Assembly (NCBI GenBank): GCA_031550755.1
Contig: JAVBOJ010000070.1
Span: 1 to 16,643, forward strand
Source of the DNA: JAVBOJ01 sp031550755
GTDB taxonomy: Bacteria; Bacillota; Clostridia; Oscillospirales; UBA929
Direction of reading: 5' to 3'
DNA: 16,643 bases
Position numbers and translations under genes: made by a program. Below the pieces are notes generated by a model. That model was not told the DNA's origin. It saw nothing but the letters and a program-made list of their open reading frames with translations, and did no database searches. Below are positions 1 through 6,472 of the stretch, one piece after another. Position 1 is the stretch's first letter, and each line of letters opens with the position of its first letter.

Positions 1-143
1 CGGCAAAAACCGCGGGCGAAGGCCGTTTTTCCGGCGCCAAGGCCTCCGTACAGCGCCACCACGACGGGACGCGTAAGCGACCGCCCCAACCGTTCGGCCA
101 GCGCTTCGGTCTCCTCGGGACCGCGGGATACAAAAGCAGGCAT
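1..143 (-). CDS. tsaE: tRNA threonylcarbamoyladenosine biosynthesis ATPase TsaE (N-terminal part, cut by window edge)
   Basis: TsaE is the P-loop ATPase that works with TsaB and TsaD to make the t6A modification at position 37 of ANN-decoding tRNAs in the cytoplasm. About 47 codons are visible, reading MPAFVSRGPEETEALAERLG and then a beta strand running into GGLGAGKTAFARG. This is the family's Walker A region (GxLGAGKTxFxRG), and the preceding ET-LA-LG pattern is also typical. The rest of the gene lies left of the window. An in-frame TGA directly abuts the ATG at 141-143, so no longer start is possible. There is no clear Shine-Dalgarno, only a weak purine stretch. A good promoter lies just upstream. 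The gene is divergent from pheST. Identity is confident from the P-loop context; completeness cannot be judged. Confidence 0.9.
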   Translation of the reverse strand, partial: MPAFVSRGPEETEALAERLGRSLTRPVVVALYGGLGAGKTAFARGFC

Positions 144-178
144 TCAATCAACCACACTTACTCAAAACGCTACGGCGC

Positions 179-207
179 ATTATATCATAGACCGCGCCGC
201 GCGGCAA
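179..207 (-). promoter_or_regulatory. Promoter of tsaE
   Basis: On the minus strand TTGCCG (202-207) and a perfect TATAAT (179-184) are separated by 17 bp, and a TG one base upstream of the -10 gives an extended -10. The predicted start near 172 leaves a leader of about 29 nt before the tsaE ATG. This is a sigma-A type match by eye; there is no experimental support. Confidence 0.75.
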
Positions 208-339
208 TATCGAAATAGAGCATTTGGGGATGATGACCCACGCGCGGGTTTGGTTGAGGATTGAATAGAATTTATATATGGGTGGTGTTGGCTTGATGGA
301 TAGGTTGAGCGCAACCCCATAAAATAACCACAATCCCCC
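208..339. other. Spacer between the divergent tsaE and pheS promoters
   Basis: Non-coding as far as can be seen. It holds two weak inverted repeats: ACCCACGCGCGGGT (236-249, one mismatched pair) and GGTTG-AGCG-CAACC (303-316). Neither is followed by a T-run or linked to a known motif. No gene or RNA family is recognised here. Confidence 0.4.
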
Positions 340-368
340 TTGCGAAGTTCTGACGGATGTGGTATAAA
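340..368 (+). promoter_or_regulatory. Promoter of the pheST T-box leader
   Basis: TTGCGA (340-345) and TATAAA (363-368) are spaced by 17 bp, and TGG directly before the -10 makes it an extended -10. The predicted start lies near 375, just upstream of the T-box stem I region. Expected to be sigma-A dependent, with regulation at the leader and not at initiation. Confidence 0.75.
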
Positions 369-374
369 TAAAGA

Positions 375-633
375 CAATATGACACAGACCGTGAAGGGGA
401 GAGTAGCGGAAGCGTCCTCCGCACCAGAGAGAGCCGCCGTCGGCTGGAAGCGGCTTTGCGGAAGCGTTTTTGTGAAGTTCACCCCGGAGTCCCGCGCTGA
501 AAGGAAATTCCTGTGTAGGCGGCGGCGTTTTGGACGGCGTTAACGTCCCTCAAGCGCGTTTTCTCATGAAAACGCGAAAATTGGGTGGTACCACGAAGCC
601 TTTCGTCCCATGCGGATGAAGGGTTTTATTTTA
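375..633 (+). promoter_or_regulatory. T-box leader sensing uncharged tRNA-Phe, upstream of pheS
   Basis: The leader shows the T-box elements in order: an AGTA-type motif near 408, an AGAGAG distal element near 427, a specifier region, the CTGAA element near 497, and the T-box proper at 583-595 (GGGTGGTACCACG). The likely specifier is TTC (Phe) at 478-480, followed by the A usual in this family. The antiterminator can be drawn as GGG 583-585 with CCC 607-609 and ACG 593-595 with CGT 604-606, leaving the bulge TGGTACC. TGGT is complementary to an ACCA tRNA end, which fits discriminator A73 of tRNA-Phe. Uncharged tRNA-Phe would stabilise the antiterminator and allow pheST transcription. The 5' end is inferred from the promoter. 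Confidence 0.93.
599..633 (+). terminator. Regulatory intrinsic terminator of the T-box leader
   Basis: CCTTTCGTCC (599-608) pairs along its full length, with two G-U pairs, with GGATGAAGGG (614-623) around a 5-nt loop, followed by TTTTATTTTAT. Its 5' arm overlaps the 3' arm of the antiterminator (604-609), so the two structures are mutually exclusive, as expected for a transcriptional T-box switch. Confidence 0.92.
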
Positions 634-655
634 TCCTTTGAAACGAGGTTTTCGT

Positions 656-1675
656 ATGAAAGAACAATTACAGGCCATTTGGCAGGACGCGCGCGAGGTC
701 ATCGACGCCGCCCGCAATCCGCAGGAGCTGGAAGCGCTGCGGGTGCGGTTTCTGGGCAAAAAAGGCGAGCTGACCGCCCTGCTGAAGCAGATGGGCGGGC
801 TGTCCGCCGAGGAGCGCCCGGTCATGGGGCAGGTGGCCAACGAGGTGCGCACCGCCATTGAGGAGGCGCTCGAAAAAACCGCCGCGCTGCTGGAAGCCGA
901 AGCGCTGGGCGCGCGACTCGCGTCCGAGGCAGTGGACGTCACCTTGCCGGGCAAAAAAAGCCCGATGGGGCACAAGCACCCCATGACGCTGGTGCTGGAT
1001 GAGGTCAAGGATATTTTTGTCGGCATGGGCTTTTCGGTGGCCGAGGGGCCGGAGGTCGAGACCACCTGGCACTGCTTCGACGCCCTCAACACCGATGAAA
1101 ACCACCCCGCCCGCGACAAACAGGACACGTTTTATATCACCGACGAGGTCATTTTGCGCACACAGACCTCCTCGGTGCAGATCCGGCACATGCTGGAGCA
1201 TACCCCCCCCATCCGCATCATCTCGCCCGGGCGGGTCTACCGCAAGGACGAGGTGGACGCCACCCATTCGCCGATGTTTCATCAGATTGAGGGGCTGGTG
1301 GTCGATCGCGGCATCACCATGGGGCATCTCAAGGGTACGCTGGAGCTGCTGATGAAAAAGCTTTACGGCCCCAAGACCCGCACCCGTTTCCGCCCGCATC
1401 ATTTCCCCTATACCGAGCCGTCGGCCGAGGTGGACATCTCCTGTTATGTCTGCGACGGAGCGGGCTGCCGCGTCTGCAAGGGCGAGGGCTGGATTGAGCT
1501 GCTGGGCTGCGGCATGGTGCATCCCCGTGTGCTCGCCCGCTGCGGCATCGACCCGGACCTTTACTCCGGCTTCGCCTTCGGCATCGGGCTGGAGCGCCTC
1601 ACGCTGGGGCGGTTCAACATCACCGACATGCGGTTGCTATTTGAGAATGATATGCGGTTTTTAGAGCAGTTTTAA
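656..1675 (+). CDS. pheS: Phenylalanine--tRNA ligase alpha subunit PheS
   Basis: Catalytic alpha chain of the cytoplasmic (alpha-beta)2 phenylalanyl-tRNA synthetase, a class II enzyme that charges tRNA-Phe. The 339-residue length fits the family. Residues 1-85 are the helical N-terminal arm that contacts tRNA. Motif 2 is visible as RVYRKDEVDATHSPMFHQIE, and motif 3 as GFAFGIGLERLTLGRF near the C-terminus, ending in the conserved DMR-LFENDMRFLEQF-like tail. A CxxC-x4-CxxC insert (CYVCDGAGCRVC) precedes GCGMVHP, as is common in Firmicutes. I start at ATG 656, preceded by CGAGG about 6 nt upstream. An in-frame TTG at 638 lies beside the terminator's T-run and is rejected. First gene of pheST, 65 bp before pheT, controlled by the Phe T-box. 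Confidence 0.97.
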   Translation: MKEQLQAIWQDAREVIDAARNPQELEALRVRFLGKKGELTALLKQMGGLSAEERPVMGQVANEVRTAIEEALEKTAALLEAEALGARLASEAVDVTLPGKKSPMGHKHPMTLVLDEVKDIFVGMGFSVAEGPEVETTWHCFDALNTDENHPARDKQDTFYITDEVILRTQTSSVQIRHMLEHTPPIRIISPGRVYRKDEVDATHSPMFHQIEGLVVDRGITMGHLKGTLELLMKKLYGPKTRTRFRPHHFPYTEPSAEVDISCYVCDGAGCRVCKGEGWIELLGCGMVHPRVLARCGIDPDLYSGFAFGIGLERLTLGRFNITDMRLLFENDMRFLEQF

Positions 1676-1681
1676 TGGTAG

Positions 1682-1700
1682 GGGCGAACTGTGTTCGCCC
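1682..1700. repeat. Short hairpin repeat in the pheS-pheT gap
   Basis: GGGCGAAC (1682-1689) and GTTCGCCC (1693-1700) form a perfect 8-bp stem around TGT, inside the context GTAGGGGCGAAC...GTTCGCCCG. From memory, elements of the form TAGGGGCG-N-CGCCCG are scattered through intergenic DNA of many Clostridia of this type, so it may be a small interspersed repeat. It has no T-run and so is not an obvious terminator. Only one copy is present in this window. Confidence 0.55.
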
Positions 1701-1740
1701 GCTCCCTCGTCCCAATCCATGAAAAATAGGAGCGGTTTTT

Positions 1741-4092
1741 ATGAAACTTTCACTCGATTGGCTGTCCGATTTCGTACAGCTTTCCTGTTCCCCAAAGGAG
1801 TACGCCGACGCCATGACCCTCTCCGGCTCTAAGGCGGATGGCTTTGAGGACCTCGGCGCGGAGATTCAAAACGTCGTGGTGGGCAAGGTGCTTTTCACCG
1901 AACCGCACCCAAACGCCGACCGGCTGACGATTTGTAAAATCGACGTCGGCGGCCGTGAGCTGACCATTGTAACCGGCGCTTCCAACGTCACGCCGGGATG
2001 CACCGTGCCGGCGGCGCTGGACGGGGCGAAGCTGCCCGGCGGCAAGGAGATTTTCACCGGCGCGCTGCGCGGCGTGACCTCGGAGGGGATGCTTTGCTCC
2101 CTCAAGGAGCTGGATCTCACGACCCACGACTTCCCTGAGGCGGCGGAAAACGGCATCTTCCTGCTGCCCGACTGCCTCGCGCCGGGGCAGGATATCCGCG
2201 ACGCGCTCAAGCTCCGCGACGTTTCGGTGGATTTTGAGATCACCAACAATCGGCCCGACTGCCTCAGCGTCATCGGTCTGGCGCGTGAGAGCGCCGCGAC
2301 GTTTGACAAGCCGCTCTCCCTGCACACCCCTACCGTCAAGGGCGGCGGCGGGGCGCACGGCCTGCGGGTCGAGATCCGCGACGCCGACCTCTGCCCGCGC
2401 TATGCCGCCCGGGTGGTGAGGGATGTGAAGATTGCGCCGTCGCCGCTGTGGATGCGTGCGCGCCTGCGCACCTGCGGTGTGCGGCCCATCAACAACATTG
2501 TGGACATTACGAACTACGTCATGCTGGAATACGGCCAGCCCATGCACGCCTTTGATTACGCCTGTTTGCAGGGGGAAAAAATCGTCGTGCGCCGCGCCGC
2601 GTCCGGCGAGAGTTTGGAGACGCTGGACGGGCAGGGAAGGGCGCTTTCGCCCGATATGCTGGTGATTGCCGACGAGAGCCGTCCGGTCGGTGTGGCCGGT
2701 GTGATGGGCGGCGCCAACAGTGAGATCACCGAAAAAACCCGGGAAATTGTGTTGGAATCGGCCACGTTTAACGGGCCGTCTGTGCGGCGGACGGCGCTGG
2801 CGCTGGGCTTGCGCACCGACGCGTCATCCCGGTTTGAAAAGGGGCTGGACAGGGAAAACGTCCTTCCGGCGCTGGAGCGCGCCTGTGAGCTGATTGAACA
2901 GCTCGGCGCGGGCGTCGTCTGCGACGGCGTGGAGGATGTGCATGGAGCGCTGCCGCCGGTGCGGACACTGCCGCTGGAGGCGTCCAAAATCAACGCCCTG
3001 CTGGGGACGGAAATCCCGGAAGCCGACATGAAGGCATGTCTTGCGCGGCTGGGCTTTGTCGTCGAGGGAGAAGCCGTCGCGGTGCCGTCCTGGCGGGCCG
3101 ACATCGAGGGCATGGCCGATTTGGCCGAGGAAGTCGCTCGGTTGTACGGCTACAACCGTATCCCGTCCAGCCTGTCGGCCGGCGAGACCGTGCCGGGGGC
3201 GCTGACCGCCTCCCAAAGAGCCGTGCGCGTGCTGGGTGAGCTCTGCCGCGCCATGGGTTACAACGAAATTATGACCTATTCGTTTATCAGCCCGTCGGAC
3301 TATGAAAAGCTGGGGCTCCCCGGCGGCAGCGTGGTCATCGAAAATCCGCTGGGCGAGGATCGCAGCGTCATGCGCACGACGGCCCTGCCGTCCATGCTGG
3401 AAGCGCTGGCGCGCAACGAAAGCGTCCGCAACAAAAAAGCCCGGCTGTGGGAGCTTTGCATGACATACCGGCCGCAAGAGAACGAAACGCTGCCAGACGA
3501 ACGCCCGCAAATCGCGCTGGGCGGCTATGGGGAGTTGGATTTCTTCGCGCTCAAGGGCGCGGTGGAGACGATATTGACCGGCTTCCGGGTGGAAAACGTC
3601 ACGTATAACGCAAAAAAAGACCACCCGGCGTTCCATCCCGGCCGATGCGCCGAGGTGTTTGCCGATGGGGTCTTCCTGGGCGTTTTGGGGCAGCTTCATC
3701 CTCTCGCGGCGGCGCGGTTTGAGCTGTCGCAGGAGGTGTTTTGCGGTGAGCTCGACTTCCGCACGATGCTGGAGGTCGCCGCGCCCGAGCGCGTCTATGT
3801 GCCGCTGCCGAAATTTCCGGCGATGTCGCGCGATTTGGCCGTCGTCTGCGCCGACGATGTCCCGGCCGCGCAGCTGGAGGAGATCATCCGGCAAAACGCC
3901 GGCGAGCTGCTGGCCGACTGCGCACTGTTTGACGTCTACACTGGTAGTCAGATCGCCGCGGGACGCAAGAGCGTGGCGTTTTCGCTGTCATTGCGTGCGC
4001 CCGACCGCACTCTGACCGACGCAGAGGCCGACGCCGCCGTGCAGAGCGCCCTGACGGCGCTGGAGAGGGAAGCGGGCGCGACGCTGCGCTAG
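1741..4092 (+). CDS. pheT: Phenylalanine--tRNA ligase beta subunit PheT
   Basis: Beta chain of phenylalanyl-tRNA synthetase: tRNA recognition plus editing of mischarged Tyr-tRNA-Phe. At 783 residues it is full length. Domains in order: an N-terminal strand region; an EMAP/OB-fold tRNA-binding domain at about 45-150 (GKVLFTEPHPNADRL, then IVTGASNV); a B3/B4 editing domain at about 215-390 with YGQPMHAFDY (263-272), GVMGGANSEIT and the downstream DASSRFEKGLD; a B5 domain around 400-470; the catalytic-like core at about 490-680; and a C-terminal FDX-ACB anticodon-binding domain from about 688 (PLPKFPAMSRDLAVV). ATG 1741 is preceded by a moderate AGGAGC site. Co-transcribed with pheS. Its TAG overlaps the stop of the convergent recombinase gene, and a run of seven T follows the overlapped stops. 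Confidence 0.97.
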   Translation: MKLSLDWLSDFVQLSCSPKEYADAMTLSGSKADGFEDLGAEIQNVVVGKVLFTEPHPNADRLTICKIDVGGRELTIVTGASNVTPGCTVPAALDGAKLPGGKEIFTGALRGVTSEGMLCSLKELDLTTHDFPEAAENGIFLLPDCLAPGQDIRDALKLRDVSVDFEITNNRPDCLSVIGLARESAATFDKPLSLHTPTVKGGGGAHGLRVEIRDADLCPRYAARVVRDVKIAPSPLWMRARLRTCGVRPINNIVDITNYVMLEYGQPMHAFDYACLQGEKIVVRRAASGESLETLDGQGRALSPDMLVIADESRPVGVAGVMGGANSEITEKTREIVLESATFNGPSVRRTALALGLRTDASSRFEKGLDRENVLPALERACELIEQLGAGVVCDGVEDVHGALPPVRTLPLEASKINALLGTEIPEADMKACLARLGFVVEGEAVAVPSWRADIEGMADLAEEVARLYGYNRIPSSLSAGETVPGALTASQRAVRVLGELCRAMGYNEIMTYSFISPSDYEKLGLPGGSVVIENPLGEDRSVMRTTALPSMLEALARNESVRNKKARLWELCMTYRPQENETLPDERPQIALGGYGELDFFALKGAVETILTGFRVENVTYNAKKDHPAFHPGRCAEVFADGVFLGVLGQLHPLAAARFELSQEVFCGELDFRTMLEVAAPERVYVPLPKFPAMSRDLAVVCADDVPAAQLEEIIRQNAGELLADCALFDVYTGSQIAAGRKSVAFSLSLRAPDRTLTDAEADAAVQSALTALEREAGATLR

Positions 4093-5072
4093 GTTTTTTT
4101 GTTCAGCGGATGTACCTTGGCGGCCAGCTTGAGCTCGGAATTGTCCACATGGGTGTAAATTTGGGTGGTGTTGAGGTGCTCATGCCCCAGCACCTCCTGC
4201 AAGGTGCGCACGTCCACGCCGGTTTGCAGCATCAGGGTTGCCGCTGTGTGGCGCAGCTTATGGGTGGAGTAGAGCGAGGCGTCCAGCCCCGCCATCAGCA
4301 GGTATTTTCTGACCAACAGCTGGACGGTTTTGACGCTCAGCCGCCGGCGGTTGCGCGAGACAAATAGCGCGTTTTTATCGACGCTTGGCTGTTTCAGGCG
4401 CAGCTTAATATAGTCGTCCAGCGCCTCGCGGCAGGCGTCGTTGATGTCCAACACCCGCTCCTTGTTGCCCTTGCCGGTAACCCGCAGCGTCTCGCCGCGC
4501 ACGTCGGAGAGATTCAGCGCCGCCAGCTCGGACAGCCGTAGGCCGCAGGTCAAAAACAGCAGCAAAATGCAATAGTCGCGGGTCTGGTTTGGGCCCTGCA
4601 CCGCCTCCAGCAGGGCCTGACTCTGTTCCAGCGTGAGGTAGCGCGGCAGGGTTTTCTTGAGCTTGGGCGCGTCGAGATCCTGTACCGGATTTTCGGATAA
4701 TTTGTGTGTTTTTATGGTCAAAAACTTATAAAAAGACCGGATACACGCCACTTTTCTGGCTCTGGCCGCCGCGCCAAGACCATAATCCGTGTTGTCGCTC
4801 TGCGGATGCCGTGCGCGGTCACGCGCGAGATAGCTCATATAATCATAGACATCCGACAGGGTAATCGACCCCGCCAGAGATAGATCGACTTTTGTGAGAA
4901 AATCAGCTTCATTTTCGCCGATCAGTCCGCGTTTGTTCAGTATATAATGAAAAAATCCGCGCAAATCCAAAAAATATTCGTCCACCGTTTTGCGTGAATG
5001 CCCCTTGATGCTCTCATGATAGCTCAAAAACTCGAGCAGCAGAGGCGGCGCCTCTTTTCGATAATCCACCAT
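4089..5072 (-). CDS. Tyrosine recombinase of the XerC/XerD type
   Basis: Site-specific DNA recombinase of 327 residues. Residues about 8-120 form the SAM-like core-binding domain (EFLSYHESIKGHSRKTVDEY) and about 140-320 the catalytic domain. All catalytic residues are visible: R179 (CGLRLSEL), K201 in TGKGNKER, H271 and R274 in THKLRHTAATL, H297 in EVLGHEHL, and the nucleophile Y306 in TQIYTHVD. Length and motifs fit the chromosomal XerC/XerD class better than a phage integrase: there is no AP2-type arm-binding domain, and no tRNA, att repeat or phage gene nearby. It could be the dimer-resolution recombinase or an extra paralogue; the sequence alone cannot decide, so I give no symbol. ATG 5070-5072 is preceded by GAGGTGA with about 6 nt spacing. 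Divergent from the aldo/keto reductase, convergent with pheT. Confidence 0.9.
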   Translation of the reverse strand: MVDYRKEAPPLLLEFLSYHESIKGHSRKTVDEYFLDLRGFFHYILNKRGLIGENEADFLTKVDLSLAGSITLSDVYDYMSYLARDRARHPQSDNTDYGLGAAARARKVACIRSFYKFLTIKTHKLSENPVQDLDAPKLKKTLPRYLTLEQSQALLEAVQGPNQTRDYCILLLFLTCGLRLSELAALNLSDVRGETLRVTGKGNKERVLDINDACREALDDYIKLRLKQPSVDKNALFVSRNRRRLSVKTVQLLVRKYLLMAGLDASLYSTHKLRHTAATLMLQTGVDVRTLQEVLGHEHLNTTQIYTHVDNSELKLAAKVHPLNKKT

Positions 5073-5088
5073 CGTTCACCTCACGCCC

Positions 5089-5097
5089 ATTGTACCA
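5089..5097 (-). promoter_or_regulatory. Likely extended -10 promoter of the tyrosine recombinase
   Basis: The minus strand reads TGGTACAAT, an extended -10 element with TACAAT at 5089-5094. No good -35 is present 16-18 bp upstream. Transcription would start near 5082, almost at the Shine-Dalgarno (5076-5082), giving a leader of about 10 nt. Moderate support. Confidence 0.5.
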
Positions 5098-5124
5098 CAA
5101 AATCATAAAAAGGGGAGCGCATCC

Positions 5125-6072
5125 ATGAAAAAAATCGCCCTTACAAATCAGCTCCATACGGTGGAGATTACCAAGCTCTGCATCGGCGAAACCGGCTTTG
5201 TCAACGACCAAAAACGCGAATTTGTCCATCGCTGCGCCGACGCCTATCTCGCCCGCGGCGGCAACTGCTTTGACACCGCCCGCGTTTACGGCGGCGGGCG
5301 TTCTGAGGAATTTTTGGGACAATATCTCAAGACCAAACACCGTGCCGACATCATCATTTCCACCAAATGCGCCCATCCGGACATCGGCAATCCGCTGCGA
5401 CCGTCGCGCCTGAGCCCGCAGGAGCTGACAAGCGACCTGGAGACCAGCCTCCGAACGCTGGGGACGGACTATGTGGACATTTTTTACCTGCACCGCGACG
5501 ATATCAAAATCCCGGTGGAAAACATCATGCCGACACTGCACGGGTTCGTGCAATCGGGCAAGGTGCGGGTGTTGGGCGCCTCCAACTGGACGGCCGGGCG
5601 GATTCAGGAGGCCAACACGTTCGCGAAACAAAACATTTGTACGCCGTTTTCGGTCAGCCAGATCCAATGGAGCCTGGCCAAGACGACCGCCGCCCAAAGC
5701 GGCGATTTGACCCATGTCATCATGGATGACGTGGAGTATTCCTGGTATACCGACGAAAAACTCCCGGTCATGCCGTGGACGGCGACCGCCAAGGGATTTT
5801 TGTCCCACGCCGCCGCCGGCGACACGCTGAAGCCGAATACAGCGCATATGTTCGGCTGGCTGGCGGAAAATTACCGCCGCGCCAAGCGTGCCCAAGAGAT
5901 CGCGGACAAGCTGGGCGTATCGGTGTGCGCCGTGGCACTGGCGTATCTGATGTGCGATCCGGTACCGACCAGCGTGATCACGGCGTTTTCCAATGAGACA
6001 CAGTTCGAGGAGACGATGCAAAGTCTGGAGGTCACGCTGACACAGGAGATGCGGTCGTATTTGCTGGGATAA
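5125..6072 (+). CDS. Aldo/keto reductase family oxidoreductase
   Basis: A 315-residue (alpha/beta)8 NAD(P)H-dependent oxidoreductase reducing aldehydes, ketones or sugar carbonyls; the substrate cannot be predicted. The catalytic tetrad is present: D50 (NCFDTA), Y55 (RVYGGG), K81 (ISTKC) and H123 (YLHRDD). Other family landmarks are LETSLRTLGTDYVDIFYLHR, GKVRVLGASNW and a QIQWSL strand. The usual GLGT/GxG segment near the N-terminus is replaced by CIGETGF. ATG 5125 follows GGGGAG with 7 nt spacing. It is a single-gene unit, divergent from the recombinase with 52 bp between them and closed by its own terminator. No plus-strand promoter is obvious in that gap, so it may lie inside the recombinase coding region. 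Confidence 0.93.
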   Translation: MKKIALTNQLHTVEITKLCIGETGFVNDQKREFVHRCADAYLARGGNCFDTARVYGGGRSEEFLGQYLKTKHRADIIISTKCAHPDIGNPLRPSRLSPQELTSDLETSLRTLGTDYVDIFYLHRDDIKIPVENIMPTLHGFVQSGKVRVLGASNWTAGRIQEANTFAKQNICTPFSVSQIQWSLAKTTAAQSGDLTHVIMDDVEYSWYTDEKLPVMPWTATAKGFLSHAAAGDTLKPNTAHMFGWLAENYRRAKRAQEIADKLGVSVCAVALAYLMCDPVPTSVITAFSNETQFEETMQSLEVTLTQEMRSYLLG

Positions 6073-6082
6073 GGATGTATTC

Positions 6083-6114
6083 AAGAAAGACCGAAAAAAC
6101 CGGTCTTTCTTTTT
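6083..6114 (+). terminator. Intrinsic terminator after the aldo/keto reductase
   Basis: AAGAAAGACCG (6083-6093) pairs perfectly with CGGTCTTTCTT (6101-6111) around a 7-nt A-rich loop, and the T-run extends to 6114. It starts 11 nt after the stop codon. The A-rich 5' flank suggests some activity on the minus strand too. Confidence 0.88.
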
Positions 6115-6121
6115 CACCACT

Positions 6122-6159
6122 CTTTAACTATACAAAATTTTTATTTTGTATAGTTAAAG
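6122..6159. repeat. Perfect AT-rich 17-bp inverted repeat
   Basis: CTTTAACTATACAAAAT (6122-6138) and its exact reverse complement (6143-6159) are separated by TTTT. It is far more AT-rich than its surroundings and lies 8 bp after the preceding terminator. It has no GC clamp or trailing T-run, so it is not a standard terminator. It could be a repressor operator, a decayed mobile-element end or a late mRNA hairpin. Confidence 0.8.
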
Positions 6160-6200
6160 CCGCGACATCGAACGTAGCCAGAACAACGCGTTTTGTACAG

Positions 6201-6251
6201 TTGGCAATACCCTGCCGAGGCGCTAGAAAAACGTCCGCAATTTGGTATCAT
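6201..6251 (+). promoter_or_regulatory. Candidate promoter(s) for the small Cys-rich protein gene
   Basis: Two weak options: TTGGCA (6201-6206), 17 bp, TAGAAA (6224-6229); or an extended -10 TGGTATCAT (6243-6251) without a clear -35. Either would give a leader of roughly 50-75 nt before the ATG at 6308. The choice cannot be made from the sequence. Confidence 0.4.
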
Positions 6252-6307
6252 ACTTTGAACCCATTGACGGCACAATAACAATATCCCCACAGACAGGAGG
6301 CGTTTTT

Positions 6308-6472
6308 ATGAGCCTGATTACATGTGTGAGCCGTTGCGTTTATCAGGAGGACGGGTATTGCCGGCTGGAGCAGGCGGCGTCCGCCGGGCCGTCGGTGGAA
6401 GACGGCTGTGTGTACTGTGTGCCGCCGGCGGAGACAAACAAAACACCTACAACGCCGCCAGCGCGTCCCTGA
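6308..6472 (+). CDS. Small Cys-rich conserved protein (54 aa), possible metal-binding
   Basis: ATG 6308 has an excellent AGGAGG site (6295-6300) with 7 nt spacing. The product begins MSLITCVSRCVYQEDGYC and has cysteines at 6, 10, 18, 34 and 37, followed by a Thr/Pro-rich tail. The pattern C-x3-C-x(3)QEDGYC-x15-C-x2-C resembles very short Cys-rich proteins common in Clostridia, some of them labelled hydroxymyristoyl-ACP dehydratase (probably wrongly) or compared with DUF1540. I recall the family type but know no function. Zn or Fe-S binding is an inference from the cysteines. There is no signal peptide or membrane segment. The last 26 bp overlap the 3' end of convergent radA, and the Thr/Pro tail comes mostly from that overlap. 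Confidence 0.75.
   Translation: MSLITCVSRCVYQEDGYCRLEQAASAGPSVEDGCVYCVPPAETNKTPTTPPARP

Noticed and set aside
638..655. TTG 638 as pheS start
   Set aside because: Lies immediately after the T-box terminator T-run without a ribosome site; ATG 656 has CGAGG upstream and gives the normal N-terminus.
2824..3894. Minus-strand open frame (356 codons) opposite pheT
   Set aside because: Shadow of pheT; no motif, no start signal.
4089..5072. Recombinase as integrase of a prophage or genomic island
   Set aside because: No arm-binding domain, excisionase, phage gene, direct repeat or tRNA nearby, and the flanking genes are core functions with intact ends.
5014..6120. Minus-strand open frame (368 codons) opposite the aldo/keto reductase
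   Set aside because: The reductase on the plus strand has all four catalytic residues; the antisense product has no recognisable domain.
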